From: Mycobacterium sp. IS-3022 | GTDB taxonomy: Bacteria; Actinomycetota; Actinomycetes; Mycobacteriales; Mycobacteriaceae | Assembly (NCBI RefSeq): GCF_001500065.1 | Contig: NZ_LQIN01000045.1 | Span: 211,573-275,572 of the forward strand | Direction of reading: 5' to 3' | Length of the DNA stretch: 64,000 nt | Shown here: piece by piece, positions 35,172-44,366 of the stretch | How the letters are laid out: the number at the start of each line of letters is the position of its first letter | Position numbering within the stretch: the stretch's first letter is position 1 | Program-made: the position numbers and the translations under genes | The notes under the pieces: generated by a model | The model's input: the letters and a program-made list of their open reading frames with translations, nothing else | The model's database searches: none | Told to the model about the DNA's origin: nothing

Positions 35172-35232
35172 GCCGAGCGCTCACTCAGGTACGGATTTTC
35201 GCGTCGAAACCGTACGTAGCTGAGCGCTCGGC
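35172..35232. repeat. 61-bp palindrome after recD
   Basis: Twelve-base perfect outer arms GCCGAGCGCTCA (35172-35183) and TGAGCGCTCGGC (35221-35232) enclose inner arms GTACGG/CCGTAC (35189-35194, 35210-35215) and TTTCG/CGAAA (35197-35201, 35205-35209). GCCGAGCGC also occurs at 35151-35159. The hairpin lies 29 bases after recD and 50 bases before the transporter ATG; it may terminate the recCBD transcript or be a dispersed repeat. Confidence 0.75.
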
Positions 35233-35282
35233 ATGCGACTGTGGTGTCGCGCATACGCCAGCCCGGGTGGACGGAGCCTGTG

Positions 35283-36887
35283 ATGACCGCGGAGAACCAC
35301 GTCACGCCGACCGACGTCGACAAGGCCCTACTCGGCAGCGCGACATACCGGAGCCTCGGCGAGCAGAAGCTGTCCCCCCGCGAGGAACGGTTCGAGAAGG
35401 CCCGACGCACCGTCGGGCTGTTCCTCGCCCCGCTGTTGACCGTCGTCTTCCTCCTCCTGCCGATCGACATTCCGCGCGAACAGCAGGTGCTGGCCGCCGT
35501 GCTGCTCGGCGTGATCGCGCTGTGGATCAGCGAGGCGGTGCCGATTCCGATCGGCGGCCTGCTCGGCGTCGCGGTCGCGGTGTTCCTCGGTGTCGCGCCG
35601 GTCGACGACGTGCTCGGCCCGTTCGGGTCGTCGACGATCTTCACGTTCATCGGCGCGTTCATCCTCGCCCAGGCGATGCTCAAACACGGTGTGGCCCGGC
35701 GGTTCGCGTTCCGCATCCTGGCGTTGCCGCGCGCCGGCCGCTCGACGACCGGGGTGATCATCGCGTTCGGTGCCATCACCTGTCTGCTGTCGGCGTTCGT
35801 GTCGAACACCGCGACCGTGGCGATGCTGTTGCCGACGGCCATCGGCATCCTGTCCGTCATCGCCAAGCTGCTGCAACAGCGCGGCGACGTCGAAGCCGAC
35901 TTCGACCCGCAGCGGCTGCGGGTCGGTGCGGCCTTGATGCTGATGCTCGCCTACGGCGCCAGCGTGGGCGGCCTGCTGACCCCGGTGGGCAGTCCGCCGA
36001 ACCTGATCGGCCGCGGGCTGATCGAAGAGGCCACCGGTGAGCGAATCAGCTTCGGCCAGTGGATGGTGATGGCGATTCCCATCTGCCTGCTGATGTTCGC
36101 CCTGCTGGCGCTTGTCCTGTTGCGGCTGAACAGGCCCGAGATCAAGCGGATCGACGGGGTCGCCGAGTACGTGGCCGGCGAACGGGAGAAGCTGGGCAAG
36201 CTGTCGCGGGCGGAGAAGAACACGCTGATCGCGTTCGCCGTCACGGTGACGCTGTGGATCCTGCCCGGCATCTTCGCGCTGGTCGCGGGCACCGAATCGA
36301 ACGTGTACGAATTCGTCAGCGACCGGTTGGACGAAGGCGTGGTCGCCGTGTTCGGCGCATCGCTGCTGTTCCTGCTGCCCACCGACTGGCAGAGTCGCGA
36401 GTTCACGCTGCGCTGGAAAGACGCAGCCGAAATCGACTGGGGCACAATCATCCTGTTCGGCACGGGCATCATCTTCGGTTCGCTGATCTCGTCGACCGGC
36501 CTGGCCGAGACCATCGGAACGTCGGTCGACGATGCGCTCGGCCTGTCGAGCAGCGTCGCGATCACGGTGTTCGCGGTCCTGCTGGCGATCGTCGTGTCGG
36601 AGACGACCAGCAACACCGCATCGGCGGCCGTGGTGGTGCCGATCATCATTCCGGTGGCGGTCGCCGCCGGGGTGAACCCGTTCGTGCCGGCGCTGGCAGC
36701 GACATTCGCGGCGTCGTTCGGCTTCATGCTGCCGGTGTCGACGCCGCAGAACGCGATCGTCTACGGCTCCGGCGTCGTGCCGATCACGAAGATGATCCGA
36801 TCCGGCATCACGTTCGACATCGCGGGCGCGATCCTGATCATCATCTTCCTGCCGATGATGATCGGCCTGTTGGGGCTGGGCACATGA
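35283..36887 (+). CDS. SLC13/DASS-family anion (dicarboxylate) transporter
   Basis: ATG 35283 gives 534 residues and a GGAG ribosome-binding site; the frame extends back to 35241. About 11-12 membrane segments are seen, for example LGVIALWISEAVPIPIGGLL and FMLPVSTPQNAIVYGSG. The DASS signature SNT is present twice (FVSNTATVAM and ETTSNTASAA) with TPVGSPPN and STPQNA hairpins. Such proteins take up di- and tricarboxylates with sodium. The next gene, overlapping by 4 bases, is a tartrate/malate dehydrogenase-like enzyme, so a dicarboxylate substrate is likely. Confidence 0.85.
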   Translation: MTAENHVTPTDVDKALLGSATYRSLGEQKLSPREERFEKARRTVGLFLAPLLTVVFLLLPIDIPREQQVLAAVLLGVIALWISEAVPIPIGGLLGVAVAVFLGVAPVDDVLGPFGSSTIFTFIGAFILAQAMLKHGVARRFAFRILALPRAGRSTTGVIIAFGAITCLLSAFVSNTATVAMLLPTAIGILSVIAKLLQQRGDVEADFDPQRLRVGAALMLMLAYGASVGGLLTPVGSPPNLIGRGLIEEATGERISFGQWMVMAIPICLLMFALLALVLLRLNRPEIKRIDGVAEYVAGEREKLGKLSRAEKNTLIAFAVTVTLWILPGIFALVAGTESNVYEFVSDRLDEGVVAVFGASLLFLLPTDWQSREFTLRWKDAAEIDWGTIILFGTGIIFGSLISSTGLAETIGTSVDDALGLSSSVAITVFAVLLAIVVSETTSNTASAAVVVPIIIPVAVAAGVNPFVPALAATFAASFGFMLPVSTPQNAIVYGSGVVPITKMIRSGITFDIAGAILIIIFLPMMIGLLGLGT

Positions 36888-37930
36888 GCGACATCGCGGT
36901 CATCCCGGGCGACGGGATCGGCACGGAGGTGATCGCGTCGGCGCGCCAGGTGCTCGACGCGGTAACGGCAAAGCACGGTATCGCCTTGTCCTACACCGAT
37001 TTCGACTGGTCGTGCCGGCGCTACCAGAACGAAGGCGCGATGATACCCGCCGACGGGATCGACACGCTGCGCGGGTTCGACGCGGTCCTGCTCGGCGCGG
37101 TCGGCTCCCCCGGGGTTCCGGACCACGTGTCGCTGTGGGGCTTGCTGATCCCGATCCGCCGGGCCTTCCGCCAGTACGTGAACCTGCGACCGATCCGGGT
37201 GTTCGCCGGTGTCGCGAGCCCGTTACGGACGGCGGATGACGTCGACTTCGTCGTGGTACGCGAGAACGTCGAAGGTGAGTACAGCGAGATCGGCGGACGG
37301 TTGAACCGCGGCTTTGCCGACGAAATGGCCGTACAGGAGTCGGTTTTCACGCGGGTGGGAGTGAGCCGCATCGCCGACTTCGCGTTCGAGCTGGCGCGCA
37401 GCAGACGCAGCTACGTGACATCGGCGACGAAATCCAACGGCATCGTGCACACGCTGCCGTTCTGGGACGAGGTGGTCGCCGAACGGGCGGCGCAGTTCCC
37501 GGATGTTCGGTTCGACAGCGAGCACATCGACGCGCTGGCCGCGAAGTTCGTGCTGCAGCCGCAGCGCTTCGACGTCGTGGTGGGCTCAAACCTGTTCGGC
37601 GACATCCTCAGTGACCTGGCGGCCGCGGTGGCCGGCTCGATCGGCATCGCGCCGTCGGCGAATCTGGATCCGACCAAGCAGTACCCGTCGATGTTCGAAC
37701 CGGTACACGGTTCGGCGCCCGACATCGCCGGCCAAGGCATCGCCAACCCGGTCGGGGCGGTGTGGTCGGCGGCGCTGATGCTCGAACACCTCGGGCACGA
37801 CGCCGCCGCAGCTGAGGTGATGGCCGCCGTCGAGTCGACGCTGGCCACACCGGAGACCCGGACGGCTGATCTCGGCGGCCGGGCGTCGACGGCCGAGGTG
37901 ACCGACGCGCTCGTCGCGCACTTGCGGTGA
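36884..37930 (+). CDS. tartrate dehydrogenase/decarboxylating malate-type dehydrogenase (IPMDH family)
   Basis: ATG 36884 gives 348 residues, overlapping the transporter stop. It is an isopropylmalate/isocitrate dehydrogenase-fold enzyme: VIPGDGIGTEV at the start, NLRPIRVF, RENVEGEYSEIGG, SNGIVHTLPFWDE, LFGDILSDLAA and FEPVHGSAPDIAGQGIANP. The absence of the leuB-type specificity loop and the wording around the substrate loop resemble tartrate dehydrogenase (TtuC), which acts on tartrate and D-malate. Substrate cannot be fixed by reading. It forms an operon with the upstream transporter. Confidence 0.82.
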   Translation: MSDIAVIPGDGIGTEVIASARQVLDAVTAKHGIALSYTDFDWSCRRYQNEGAMIPADGIDTLRGFDAVLLGAVGSPGVPDHVSLWGLLIPIRRAFRQYVNLRPIRVFAGVASPLRTADDVDFVVVRENVEGEYSEIGGRLNRGFADEMAVQESVFTRVGVSRIADFAFELARSRRSYVTSATKSNGIVHTLPFWDEVVAERAAQFPDVRFDSEHIDALAAKFVLQPQRFDVVVGSNLFGDILSDLAAAVAGSIGIAPSANLDPTKQYPSMFEPVHGSAPDIAGQGIANPVGAVWSAALMLEHLGHDAAAAEVMAAVESTLATPETRTADLGGRASTAEVTDALVAHLR

Positions 37931-37981
37931 GGGTCGCCGAAGTCGCCTGATCCCGACATCGATTGCGCGTACGGTGGGGCC

Positions 37982-38431
37982 GTGGCCGAAATCGACCGCA
38001 GCCGCGTCATCGCGGCAACCCCGACGCAGATCTGGGACGTGCTGGCCGATTTCGGCGATCTCGCCTCGTGGCTCGACAAGGTCGACCACTCCTGCATACT
38101 CGCGCGCGGTGCCGACGGCGCGATGGTCGGCACGACCCGCCGCGTGCAGATCGGCCGCAACGCCCTGGTCGAGCGCATCACCGAGTGCGACCCGCAGTAC
38201 GTCCTCGCCTATGACATCGAGGGCCTGCCCAAAGTCATGGGCAAGGCCAACAACCGCTGGACCCTCGAGGCCACCGGCGGCGGCGAGACCGTCGTGACGA
38301 TCACCAGTACCGTCCGAAAAGGCCGCGGCAGAACGCAACAACTCGTCGAACGCCTGGCCTGTCAGGCATTGGCGCGCGGATCCGACGCCATGCTCGCCGC
38401 GTTGGCGAAACGATTGGAGACGACCTCATGA
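37982..38431 (+). CDS. SRPBCC/polyketide cyclase-like protein
   Basis: A 149-residue protein from GTG 37982 with the START/SRPBCC pattern: AATPTQIWDVLADFGDLASW at the start, a beta-sheet middle (RVQIGRNALVERITECDPQY) and a C-terminal helix (QALARGSDAMLAALAKRLE). The fold binds hydrophobic ligands. Its stop overlaps the sulfatase start (ATGA), so the two are translationally coupled. Confidence 0.8.
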   Translation: MAEIDRSRVIAATPTQIWDVLADFGDLASWLDKVDHSCILARGADGAMVGTTRRVQIGRNALVERITECDPQYVLAYDIEGLPKVMGKANNRWTLEATGGGETVVTITSTVRKGRGRTQQLVERLACQALARGSDAMLAALAKRLETTS

Positions 38432-40251
38432 CCGAGCGCCCCGACATCATCATCGTGATGACCGACGAGGAGCGCGCGGTTCCGCCCTACGAGGCGCCCG
38501 AAGTCCTCGCATGGCGGGACCGAACGTTGTCCGGCCGCAAGTGGTTCGACGAGCACGGCGTGAGCTTTCAGCGGCACTACACCGGGTCGCTGGCCTGCGT
38601 GCCCAGCCGTCCGACGATCTTCACCGGCCACTACCCCGACCTGCACGGCGTCACGCAGACCGACGGCATCGGCAAGGTCTACGACGACTCCCGCATGCGC
38701 TGGCTGCGCCGCAACGAGGTGCCGACGCTGGGCAACTGGTTCCGCGCGGCCGGATACGACACCCATTACGACGGCAAGTGGCACATCTCGCACGCCGATC
38801 TGACCGACCCCGCAACCGGTCAGCCGCTGGCGACCAACGACGAGAACGGCGTCGTCGACCCGAAAGCCGTGCAGCGCTACCTCGACGCAGATCCGCTTGC
38901 GCCCTATGGCTTTTCGGGCTGGGTCGGGCCAGAGCCGCACGGCGCGCCACTGGCCAATGCGGGGATTCGGCGCGACCCGCTGATCGCCGACCGCGTCGTG
39001 GCGTGGCTCAACGACCGCTACGCGCGGCGTCGCGCCGGATACGCCGAGGCGCTGCGCCCGTTCCTGCTCGTCGCCAGCTTCGTCAACCCGCACGACATCG
39101 TGCTGTTCCCGGCGTGGCAGCGGCGCAGCCCGATGCGCCCGTCGCCGCTGGACCCGCCGCCGGTGCCACCGGCGCCGACCGCCGACGAAGACCTGTCGAG
39201 CAAGCCCGCCGCGCAGATCGCGTTCCGGGAGGCGTACTACTCGGGCTACGGGCCCGCGCCGGCCGTCGACCGCACCTACACCCGCAAGGCGCAGCAGTAC
39301 CGCGACCTGTACTACCGGCTGCACGCGGAGGTCGACGGCCCGATCGACCGCGTGCGGCGCGCGGTGACCGAGGGTGGTTCAGACCATGCAGTGCTGGTGC
39401 GCACGGCCGATCACGGCGACCTGCTGGGCGCCCACGGCGGCCTGCACCAGAAGTGGTTCAACCTGTACGACGAGGCGACGCGGGTGCCGTTCGTCGTCGC
39501 GCGGATCGGGCCCGACGCGACCGCCGCGCGCACGGTGACGGCGCCGACGTCGCACGTCGACATCGTGCCGACGCTGCTCGGCGCGGCCGGTGTCGACGTC
39601 GAGGCGGTGGCGGCAAGGCTGGCCGACACGTTCACCGAGGTGCACGACCTGCCGGGCCGTGACCTGATGCCGGTGGTCAACGGCGCCCCGGCCGACGAAT
39701 CGCGCGCGGTGTACCTGATGACCCGCGACAACGTGCTCGAAGGCGACACCGGCGCGTCCGGTCTGGCTCGTCGCTTGAAGCGGACGACGAATCCGCCTGC
39801 GCCCCTGCGTATCCGGGTGCCCGAGCACGTCGCGTCGAACTTCGAAGGCTTGGTGCTGCGGGTGGACCGCGACGACGCCGAGGGCGGGCTGGGTCACGTG
39901 TGGAAACTGGTACGCACTTTCGACGATCCGGCGACGTGGACCGAGCCCGGGGTGCGTCATCTCGCGGCGAACGGCATGGGCGGCGACAGCTACCGCACCG
40001 AGCCGCTCGACGACCAGTGGGAGCTCTACGATCTGACCGCGGACCCGGCCGAGGCCGACAACCGGTGGGCCGACCCGGACCTGCACGACCTCCGCCGGCA
40101 CCTGCGGATGCAGCTCAAGCAGGCGCGTGCGGCATCGGTCCCCGAACGGAACCGTCCATGGCCGTACACGCCCCGCAAGACGCCCGCTGCGCAAATGGGG
40201 CCGATTCGACGGCTGTTCGGCCGCGATCGACGGGCGTCGCGTCACCTTTGA
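38428..40251 (+). CDS. sulfatase-family hydrolase
   Basis: A 607-residue alkaline-phosphatase-superfamily enzyme. The formylglycine motif CVPSR is at 57-61 (Cys57 is converted to formylglycine), within ACVPSRPTIFTGHYP. Metal-binding patterns include DIIIVMTDEE at the start and RTADHGDLLGAHGG further on. It lacks a signal peptide, so it should act in the cytoplasm. Substrates may be aryl or alkyl sulphates or phosphonates. The first acidic metal pair reads TDEE rather than DD, which is compatible with the family. Confidence 0.85.
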   Translation: MTERPDIIIVMTDEERAVPPYEAPEVLAWRDRTLSGRKWFDEHGVSFQRHYTGSLACVPSRPTIFTGHYPDLHGVTQTDGIGKVYDDSRMRWLRRNEVPTLGNWFRAAGYDTHYDGKWHISHADLTDPATGQPLATNDENGVVDPKAVQRYLDADPLAPYGFSGWVGPEPHGAPLANAGIRRDPLIADRVVAWLNDRYARRRAGYAEALRPFLLVASFVNPHDIVLFPAWQRRSPMRPSPLDPPPVPPAPTADEDLSSKPAAQIAFREAYYSGYGPAPAVDRTYTRKAQQYRDLYYRLHAEVDGPIDRVRRAVTEGGSDHAVLVRTADHGDLLGAHGGLHQKWFNLYDEATRVPFVVARIGPDATAARTVTAPTSHVDIVPTLLGAAGVDVEAVAARLADTFTEVHDLPGRDLMPVVNGAPADESRAVYLMTRDNVLEGDTGASGLARRLKRTTNPPAPLRIRVPEHVASNFEGLVLRVDRDDAEGGLGHVWKLVRTFDDPATWTEPGVRHLAANGMGGDSYRTEPLDDQWELYDLTADPAEADNRWADPDLHDLRRHLRMQLKQARAASVPERNRPWPYTPRKTPAAQMGPIRRLFGRDRRASRHL

Positions 40252-40444
40252 TCAGCCACCTCCGGCGCGCTGCCTCCACCAGCAGGCGCCGGGCGCGTAC
40301 AGTCGGGAGGCCTGACACGCTCCGCACCGTCGCTTCAGCCGAAGCAACGGACCACTAGGTAATCGAGAGGGACCGGCGAAACCAGCCGGACCACCGCAAA
40401 CACCTACATATGGCGTCGCCGCGCCCGGGGGCTGAAGGACTGTC

Positions 40445-42079
40445 GTGAGTCAATTTACCGAGACCATGTACCGCAACGCCCGGTGGAGCACGAACGGGAT
40501 CGTCACCGGCGAGCCGGATGCCCCCGTGAAGCACACCTGGGCCGAAGTGAACCAACGCGCCAGCCGGATTTCGGGCGGACTGGCCGCGGCGGGCATCGGC
40601 CACGGTGACGCCATCGCCGTGCTGGCCGGCGCACCCGTCGAGATCGCGCCGACCGCCCAGGGCATCTGGATGCGCGGCGCCAGTTTGACCATGCTGCATC
40701 AGCCCACGCCACGCACCGATCTGGTGCGCTGGGCCGAGGAAACCACCGCCGTGATCAACATGATCTCGGCGAAGGCCGTCGTCATCAGCGAACCGTTCAT
40801 GGCGGCCGCACCCGTGCTGGCCGGTCTCGGCATGACGGTGCTGACCGTCGAGTCGCTGCTGGCGGACCAGTCCATCGACCCGATCGAGACCACCGACGAC
40901 GACGTCGCGCTGATGCAGCTGACGTCGGGATCCACGGGTTCCCCCAAGGCCGTTCAGATCACGCACGCGAACATAGTCGCCAACGCCGAGGCCATGACGG
41001 TCGGCTGCGATTTCGACATCCAGTCCGACGTGATCATCAGTTGGCTGCCCTGCTTCCACGACATGGGGATGACCGGCTATCTGACGGTGCCGATGTACTT
41101 CGGCGCCGAGCTGGTGAAGGTCACACCGATGGACTTCCTGAACGATACGTTGTTGTGGGCCAAGCTGATTGACAAGTACAAGGGCACCATGACCGCGGCG
41201 CCGAACTTCGCCTACACGCTGTTCGCCAAGCGGTTGCGACGGCTGGCCACGCCCGGCGAGTTCGACCTGTCCTCGCTGCGTTGGGCGTTGTCGGGCGCCG
41301 AGCAGGTGGACCCGCTCGACGTCGAGGACCTCTGCGAGGCCGGCGCACCGTTCGGGTTGCGCCCCGAGGCCATCGTGCCGGCGTACGGGATGGCCGAGAC
41401 GACGGTGGCCGTGTCGTTCTCCGAATGCGGCCGCGGGATGGCCGTCGACGAGGTCGACGCCGACCTGCTGGCCGTGCTGCACCGCGCGGTGCCCGCGACC
41501 AAGGGTCACACCCGCCGGCTGGTCAAGCTCGGCAAGCCGTTGGACGGCCTCGAGGTGCGGGTGATCGACGAGGACGGCGCAAACCTGCCGCCCCGCGGCG
41601 TCGGCGTCATCGAGGTCCGCGGCGACCCGGTGACCAGGGGCTACACCACGGTGGCCGGGTTCATCCCGGCACAGGACGAGCGGGGCTGGTACGACACCGG
41701 CGACCTGGGTTATCTCACCGAGGACGGTGAGGTGGTGGTGTGCGGGCGGCTCAAGGACGTCATCATCATGGCCGGTCGCAACATCTATCCGACCGACATC
41801 GAGCGGGCCGCGGGCCGGGTCGACGGGGTGCGGCCGGGTTGCGCCGTCGCCGTGCGGCTGGATGCCGGGTTGTCGCGGGAGACGTTTGCGGTGGCGGTGG
41901 AGTGCAAGAACTTCGCCGACGCGGCCGAAGTGCGCCGCGTCGAGCGGCAGGTCGCCCATGAGGTGTTCGCCGAAGTCGACGTCCGACCCCGCAACGTGGT
42001 GGTACTGGAGCCGGGCATGATCCCCAAGACGCCGTCGGGCAAGTTGCGCCGCGCGCACGCGTTGTCGCTCGTGGACTGA
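40445..42079 (+). CDS. acyl-AMP ligase (FadD-like, acyl-CoA synthetase or FAAL)
   Basis: A 544-residue adenylate-forming enzyme with the P-loop TSGSTGSPKAVQI, WLPCFHDMGMTGY, LSGAEQVDP, YDTGDLGYLTEDGEV, and the catalytic Lys region PKTPSGKLRR. The 'LPxFHDMGM' wording is typical of fatty acyl-AMP ligases, which load acyl chains on polyketide synthases; the N-terminal domain is short (544 residues) for that class. The product could be an acyl-AMP or acyl-CoA. The gene ends 8 bases from the convergent desaturase. Confidence 0.82.
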   Translation: MSQFTETMYRNARWSTNGIVTGEPDAPVKHTWAEVNQRASRISGGLAAAGIGHGDAIAVLAGAPVEIAPTAQGIWMRGASLTMLHQPTPRTDLVRWAEETTAVINMISAKAVVISEPFMAAAPVLAGLGMTVLTVESLLADQSIDPIETTDDDVALMQLTSGSTGSPKAVQITHANIVANAEAMTVGCDFDIQSDVIISWLPCFHDMGMTGYLTVPMYFGAELVKVTPMDFLNDTLLWAKLIDKYKGTMTAAPNFAYTLFAKRLRRLATPGEFDLSSLRWALSGAEQVDPLDVEDLCEAGAPFGLRPEAIVPAYGMAETTVAVSFSECGRGMAVDEVDADLLAVLHRAVPATKGHTRRLVKLGKPLDGLEVRVIDEDGANLPPRGVGVIEVRGDPVTRGYTTVAGFIPAQDERGWYDTGDLGYLTEDGEVVVCGRLKDVIIMAGRNIYPTDIERAAGRVDGVRPGCAVAVRLDAGLSRETFAVAVECKNFADAAEVRRVERQVAHEVFAEVDVRPRNVVVLEPGMIPKTPSGKLRRAHALSLVD

Positions 42080-42087
42080 TCACCCGG

Positions 42088-43215
42088 TCAGGCGAACTTG
42101 CGCTCCGATGCGGTTTCCGGTGCGTCGTCGCTCGTCGCGGTCAGGAACCGGTCCGGCAGGGCCAACTTGTAGATCGTTCGCAGCGTCAGCAGATACTGGC
42201 GCACCAGGGAACCGCTGGTGTATGGCAGGTCGTACTTCTCGCAGATCGCCCGCACCCGCACCGCGATCTCCGCCAAGCGGTTGCTCGGCAGGTCGGGGAA
42301 GACGTGGTGTTCGATCTGGTAACAGAGGTTGCCGCTGGAAAACGCCAGCAGCGGGCCGGCCTTGAAGTTGGCGGCGCCCAACATCTGCCGCAGATACCAT
42401 TCGGCGCGACACTCCTCGTCGAGGACGTCGGCGGTGAATTTCTCGGCGCCGTCCGGGAAGTGCCCACAGAAGATCACCACGTACGTCCACAGGTTGCGCA
42501 CCAGGTTGGCGACCAGGTTCGCCGCCAGGCTTCTGCGCCAGCGGCGCCCGCTCAGCGCCGGGAAGAGCACATAGTCCTTGACCGCTTGCCGGGCGATCTT
42601 GCGGACCAGGGTCATCCTCTCCCGCGTCAGTTGTTCGGCATCACCGGCCGCACGGTCCCGTTCGGAGTGCACCCCGTGCAGCGCGATGCCCCATTCGAAG
42701 ATGCCCGCCAGCAGGATGTTTCGTAGCGGCTGAAGCAGGTGGACGGGTTGCCACGGAATGTCGCGGGTGATGCGCATGATGCCGAATCCGAGGTCGTCGT
42801 CCACGCCGACCACGTTGCTGTACACGTGGTGGCGGTAATTGTGCGAGTACCTCCATTGCGACGACACCGCGACCATGTCCCATTCCCAAGTGTTGGAATG
42901 GATTTCGGGGTCGTTCATCCAGTCCCACTGCCCATGGGACACGTTGTGGCCGATCTCCATGTTCTCGACGCACTTGGCGAAGGCCAGCGTCGCGGTGCCG
43001 AGGATCCAGCCGGCCCGCGATCGGCTGCAGCCGAGGGTCAGCCGCCCCGCCAGTTCGAGTGCACGTTGGAACTTGATGGTGCGCCGGATGTAGGCCGCGT
43101 CGTGCTCGCCGAGCGACTCCTCGATGTCGCGACGGATGGTGTCCAGCTCGGCACCGATGGCCTCGATGTCCGACCGGCTCAGATGCGTGTACGCACCGAC
43201 ATCGGTGATGGCCAA
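42088..43215 (-). CDS. membrane fatty acid desaturase, DesA3-like
   Basis: A 375-residue membrane di-iron enzyme with all three His boxes: HNVSH (His90, His94), HNYRHH (His125, His129, His130) and QIEHH (His303, His304). Hydrophobic segments fall between them (for example WGIALH, LWTYVVIFCGHF). Mycobacterial relatives introduce a delta-9 double bond into stearoyl-CoA with a reductase partner (DesA3/Rv3230c). No reductase gene is next to it here. Confidence 0.85.
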   Translation of the reverse strand: MAITDVGAYTHLSRSDIEAIGAELDTIRRDIEESLGEHDAAYIRRTIKFQRALELAGRLTLGCSRSRAGWILGTATLAFAKCVENMEIGHNVSHGQWDWMNDPEIHSNTWEWDMVAVSSQWRYSHNYRHHVYSNVVGVDDDLGFGIMRITRDIPWQPVHLLQPLRNILLAGIFEWGIALHGVHSERDRAAGDAEQLTRERMTLVRKIARQAVKDYVLFPALSGRRWRRSLAANLVANLVRNLWTYVVIFCGHFPDGAEKFTADVLDEECRAEWYLRQMLGAANFKAGPLLAFSSGNLCYQIEHHVFPDLPSNRLAEIAVRVRAICEKYDLPYTSGSLVRQYLLTLRTIYKLALPDRFLTATSDDAPETASERKFA

Positions 43216-43380
43216 GAAATCGTCCTGTGGTCTCGTGCGGGTGGGCTCGAGTCGGAGCCCAGGTGATTGCGGACCACCGGCCGATATCGGAAGTGATGAC
43301 GGCAGCCGTCGGCGTTGCCGTCAGTCTAGAGAAGCCTGCCTGAGGTGTCGATTCGGTGAGTCAGAGCCCTGATACGAAAG

Positions 43381-43411
43381 GTGGGCCGGTGGGAGATTCC
43401 CACCAGCCCAC
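43381..43411 (-). terminator. stem-loop terminator for cspA
   Basis: GTGGGC-C-GGTGGGA (43381-43394) pairs with TCCCACC-A-GCCCAC (43398-43411) with one C/A mismatch and a 3-base GAT loop. It lies 17 bases past the cspA stop, read on the minus strand, and is followed by CTTTC. This fits a Rho-independent-type end for the cold-shock mRNA. Confidence 0.75.
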
Positions 43412-43427
43412 AATCGACTCGTGAAAG

Positions 43428-43631
43428 CTAAACGGCGGTTACGCCGATTGCCTGAGGTCCTTTGGCGCCCTGCTCGATGTCGAACTGAACGCGTTGGTTC
43501 TCCTCCAGCGACCGGAATCCATTTCCCTGGATTTCCGAGTAGTGGACGAACACGTCCTTTGCGCCGCCGTCGGGAGCGATGAAGCCGAAGCCCTTATCGC
43601 CGTCGAACCATTTCACAGTTCCCTGTGCCAT
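43428..43631 (-). CDS. cspA: cold-shock protein (CspA family)
   Basis: ATG 43631 gives 67 residues, the standard length of a single cold-shock domain, with the RNA-binding motifs KWFDGDKGFGFI (RNP1) and DVFVHYSEI (RNP2). A start at 43640 would add three residues. It binds single-stranded nucleic acids as an RNA chaperone. About 230 bases of non-coding DNA upstream (43632-43862) could hold a long 5' leader, common for cold-shock genes. Confidence 0.95.
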   Translation of the reverse strand: MAQGTVKWFDGDKGFGFIAPDGGAKDVFVHYSEIQGNGFRSLEENQRVQFDIEQGAKGPQAIGVTAV

Positions 43632-43862
43632 ACTTTTCAACTTCTCTCATTTTGAACGGATGTCGATGAACATCCGGGTCGAGGCTATCACTCTGGCGAA
43701 ATGGCGCCGGTGTAGTGTCGACGGCGAACCGTTACCTCTGAAGACGCGATCCCGCCTTCGACGGCTCGAAGCGAGGAAAATGCCGATGCATCACGCCGTT
43801 TCGATTTCTCATCGTGTTGTGGCTCATACGGTTCGTGGTCCGGCGATCATGAATGCAAACCT

Positions 43863-44366
43863 GTGACCGCGGCGAGCCAACGGCGAAGCACCCGACCGGT
43901 CCGGCTCACATTGGCCGCTTCCCCTTGCGACGGCCTCGACGGAGCGTGGTGGCCGCGAACCTCGTCGATGGCTCTTGAGCTCCCCGAACTGATCGAGGCG
44001 CTGCGCGACTCGCTGGGGCCCGTCGTCGACATCCAGGTCAACTGGTCGTCGGCGAATGCCGTCCCGGACCTCGACATGCTGACCCGCCGCGGTGTGGCCG
44101 CCATTCCCGGTTGGAAGAACCGTCCGCAGCGGGTGATGAGCCTGACCGGCGAGCGCGGGCGGGCGAACTTGTTGGTGGTGCCGTCGGCCACCACGTCGGC
44201 TCTGGCGATGATGGTGCTGCGGCATGCGGCGGGGCTGCCAGTCGACAGCCGGCACTCCGACTCCGCCCAGAGTCTCGCCGCGTGTGACATCGTGCAGGCC
44301 GCGCGGGTCGTGTGCGCGCGGCAGGTCAGCGGCGCGGAAGCTACTCCGTCGAGTAGTCGAAGCTGA
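43863..44366 (+). CDS. DUF5994-family protein
   Basis: A 167-residue protein from GTG 43863 with the family pattern: RLTLAASPCDGLDGAWWPRT at the start, then LLVVPSATTSALAMMVLRHAAG. No membrane segment or catalytic motif is seen; function is unknown. Its last 26 bases overlap the convergent oxidoreductase gene. Confidence 0.75.
   Translation: MTAASQRRSTRPVRLTLAASPCDGLDGAWWPRTSSMALELPELIEALRDSLGPVVDIQVNWSSANAVPDLDMLTRRGVAAIPGWKNRPQRVMSLTGERGRANLLVVPSATTSALAMMVLRHAAGLPVDSRHSDSAQSLAACDIVQAARVVCARQVSGAEATPSSSRS

Noticed and set aside
36059..37930. 623-codon frame starting inside the transporter and ending with the dehydrogenase
   Set aside because: Only the part from 36884 matches a protein; the first part is out of frame with the transporter and has no pattern.
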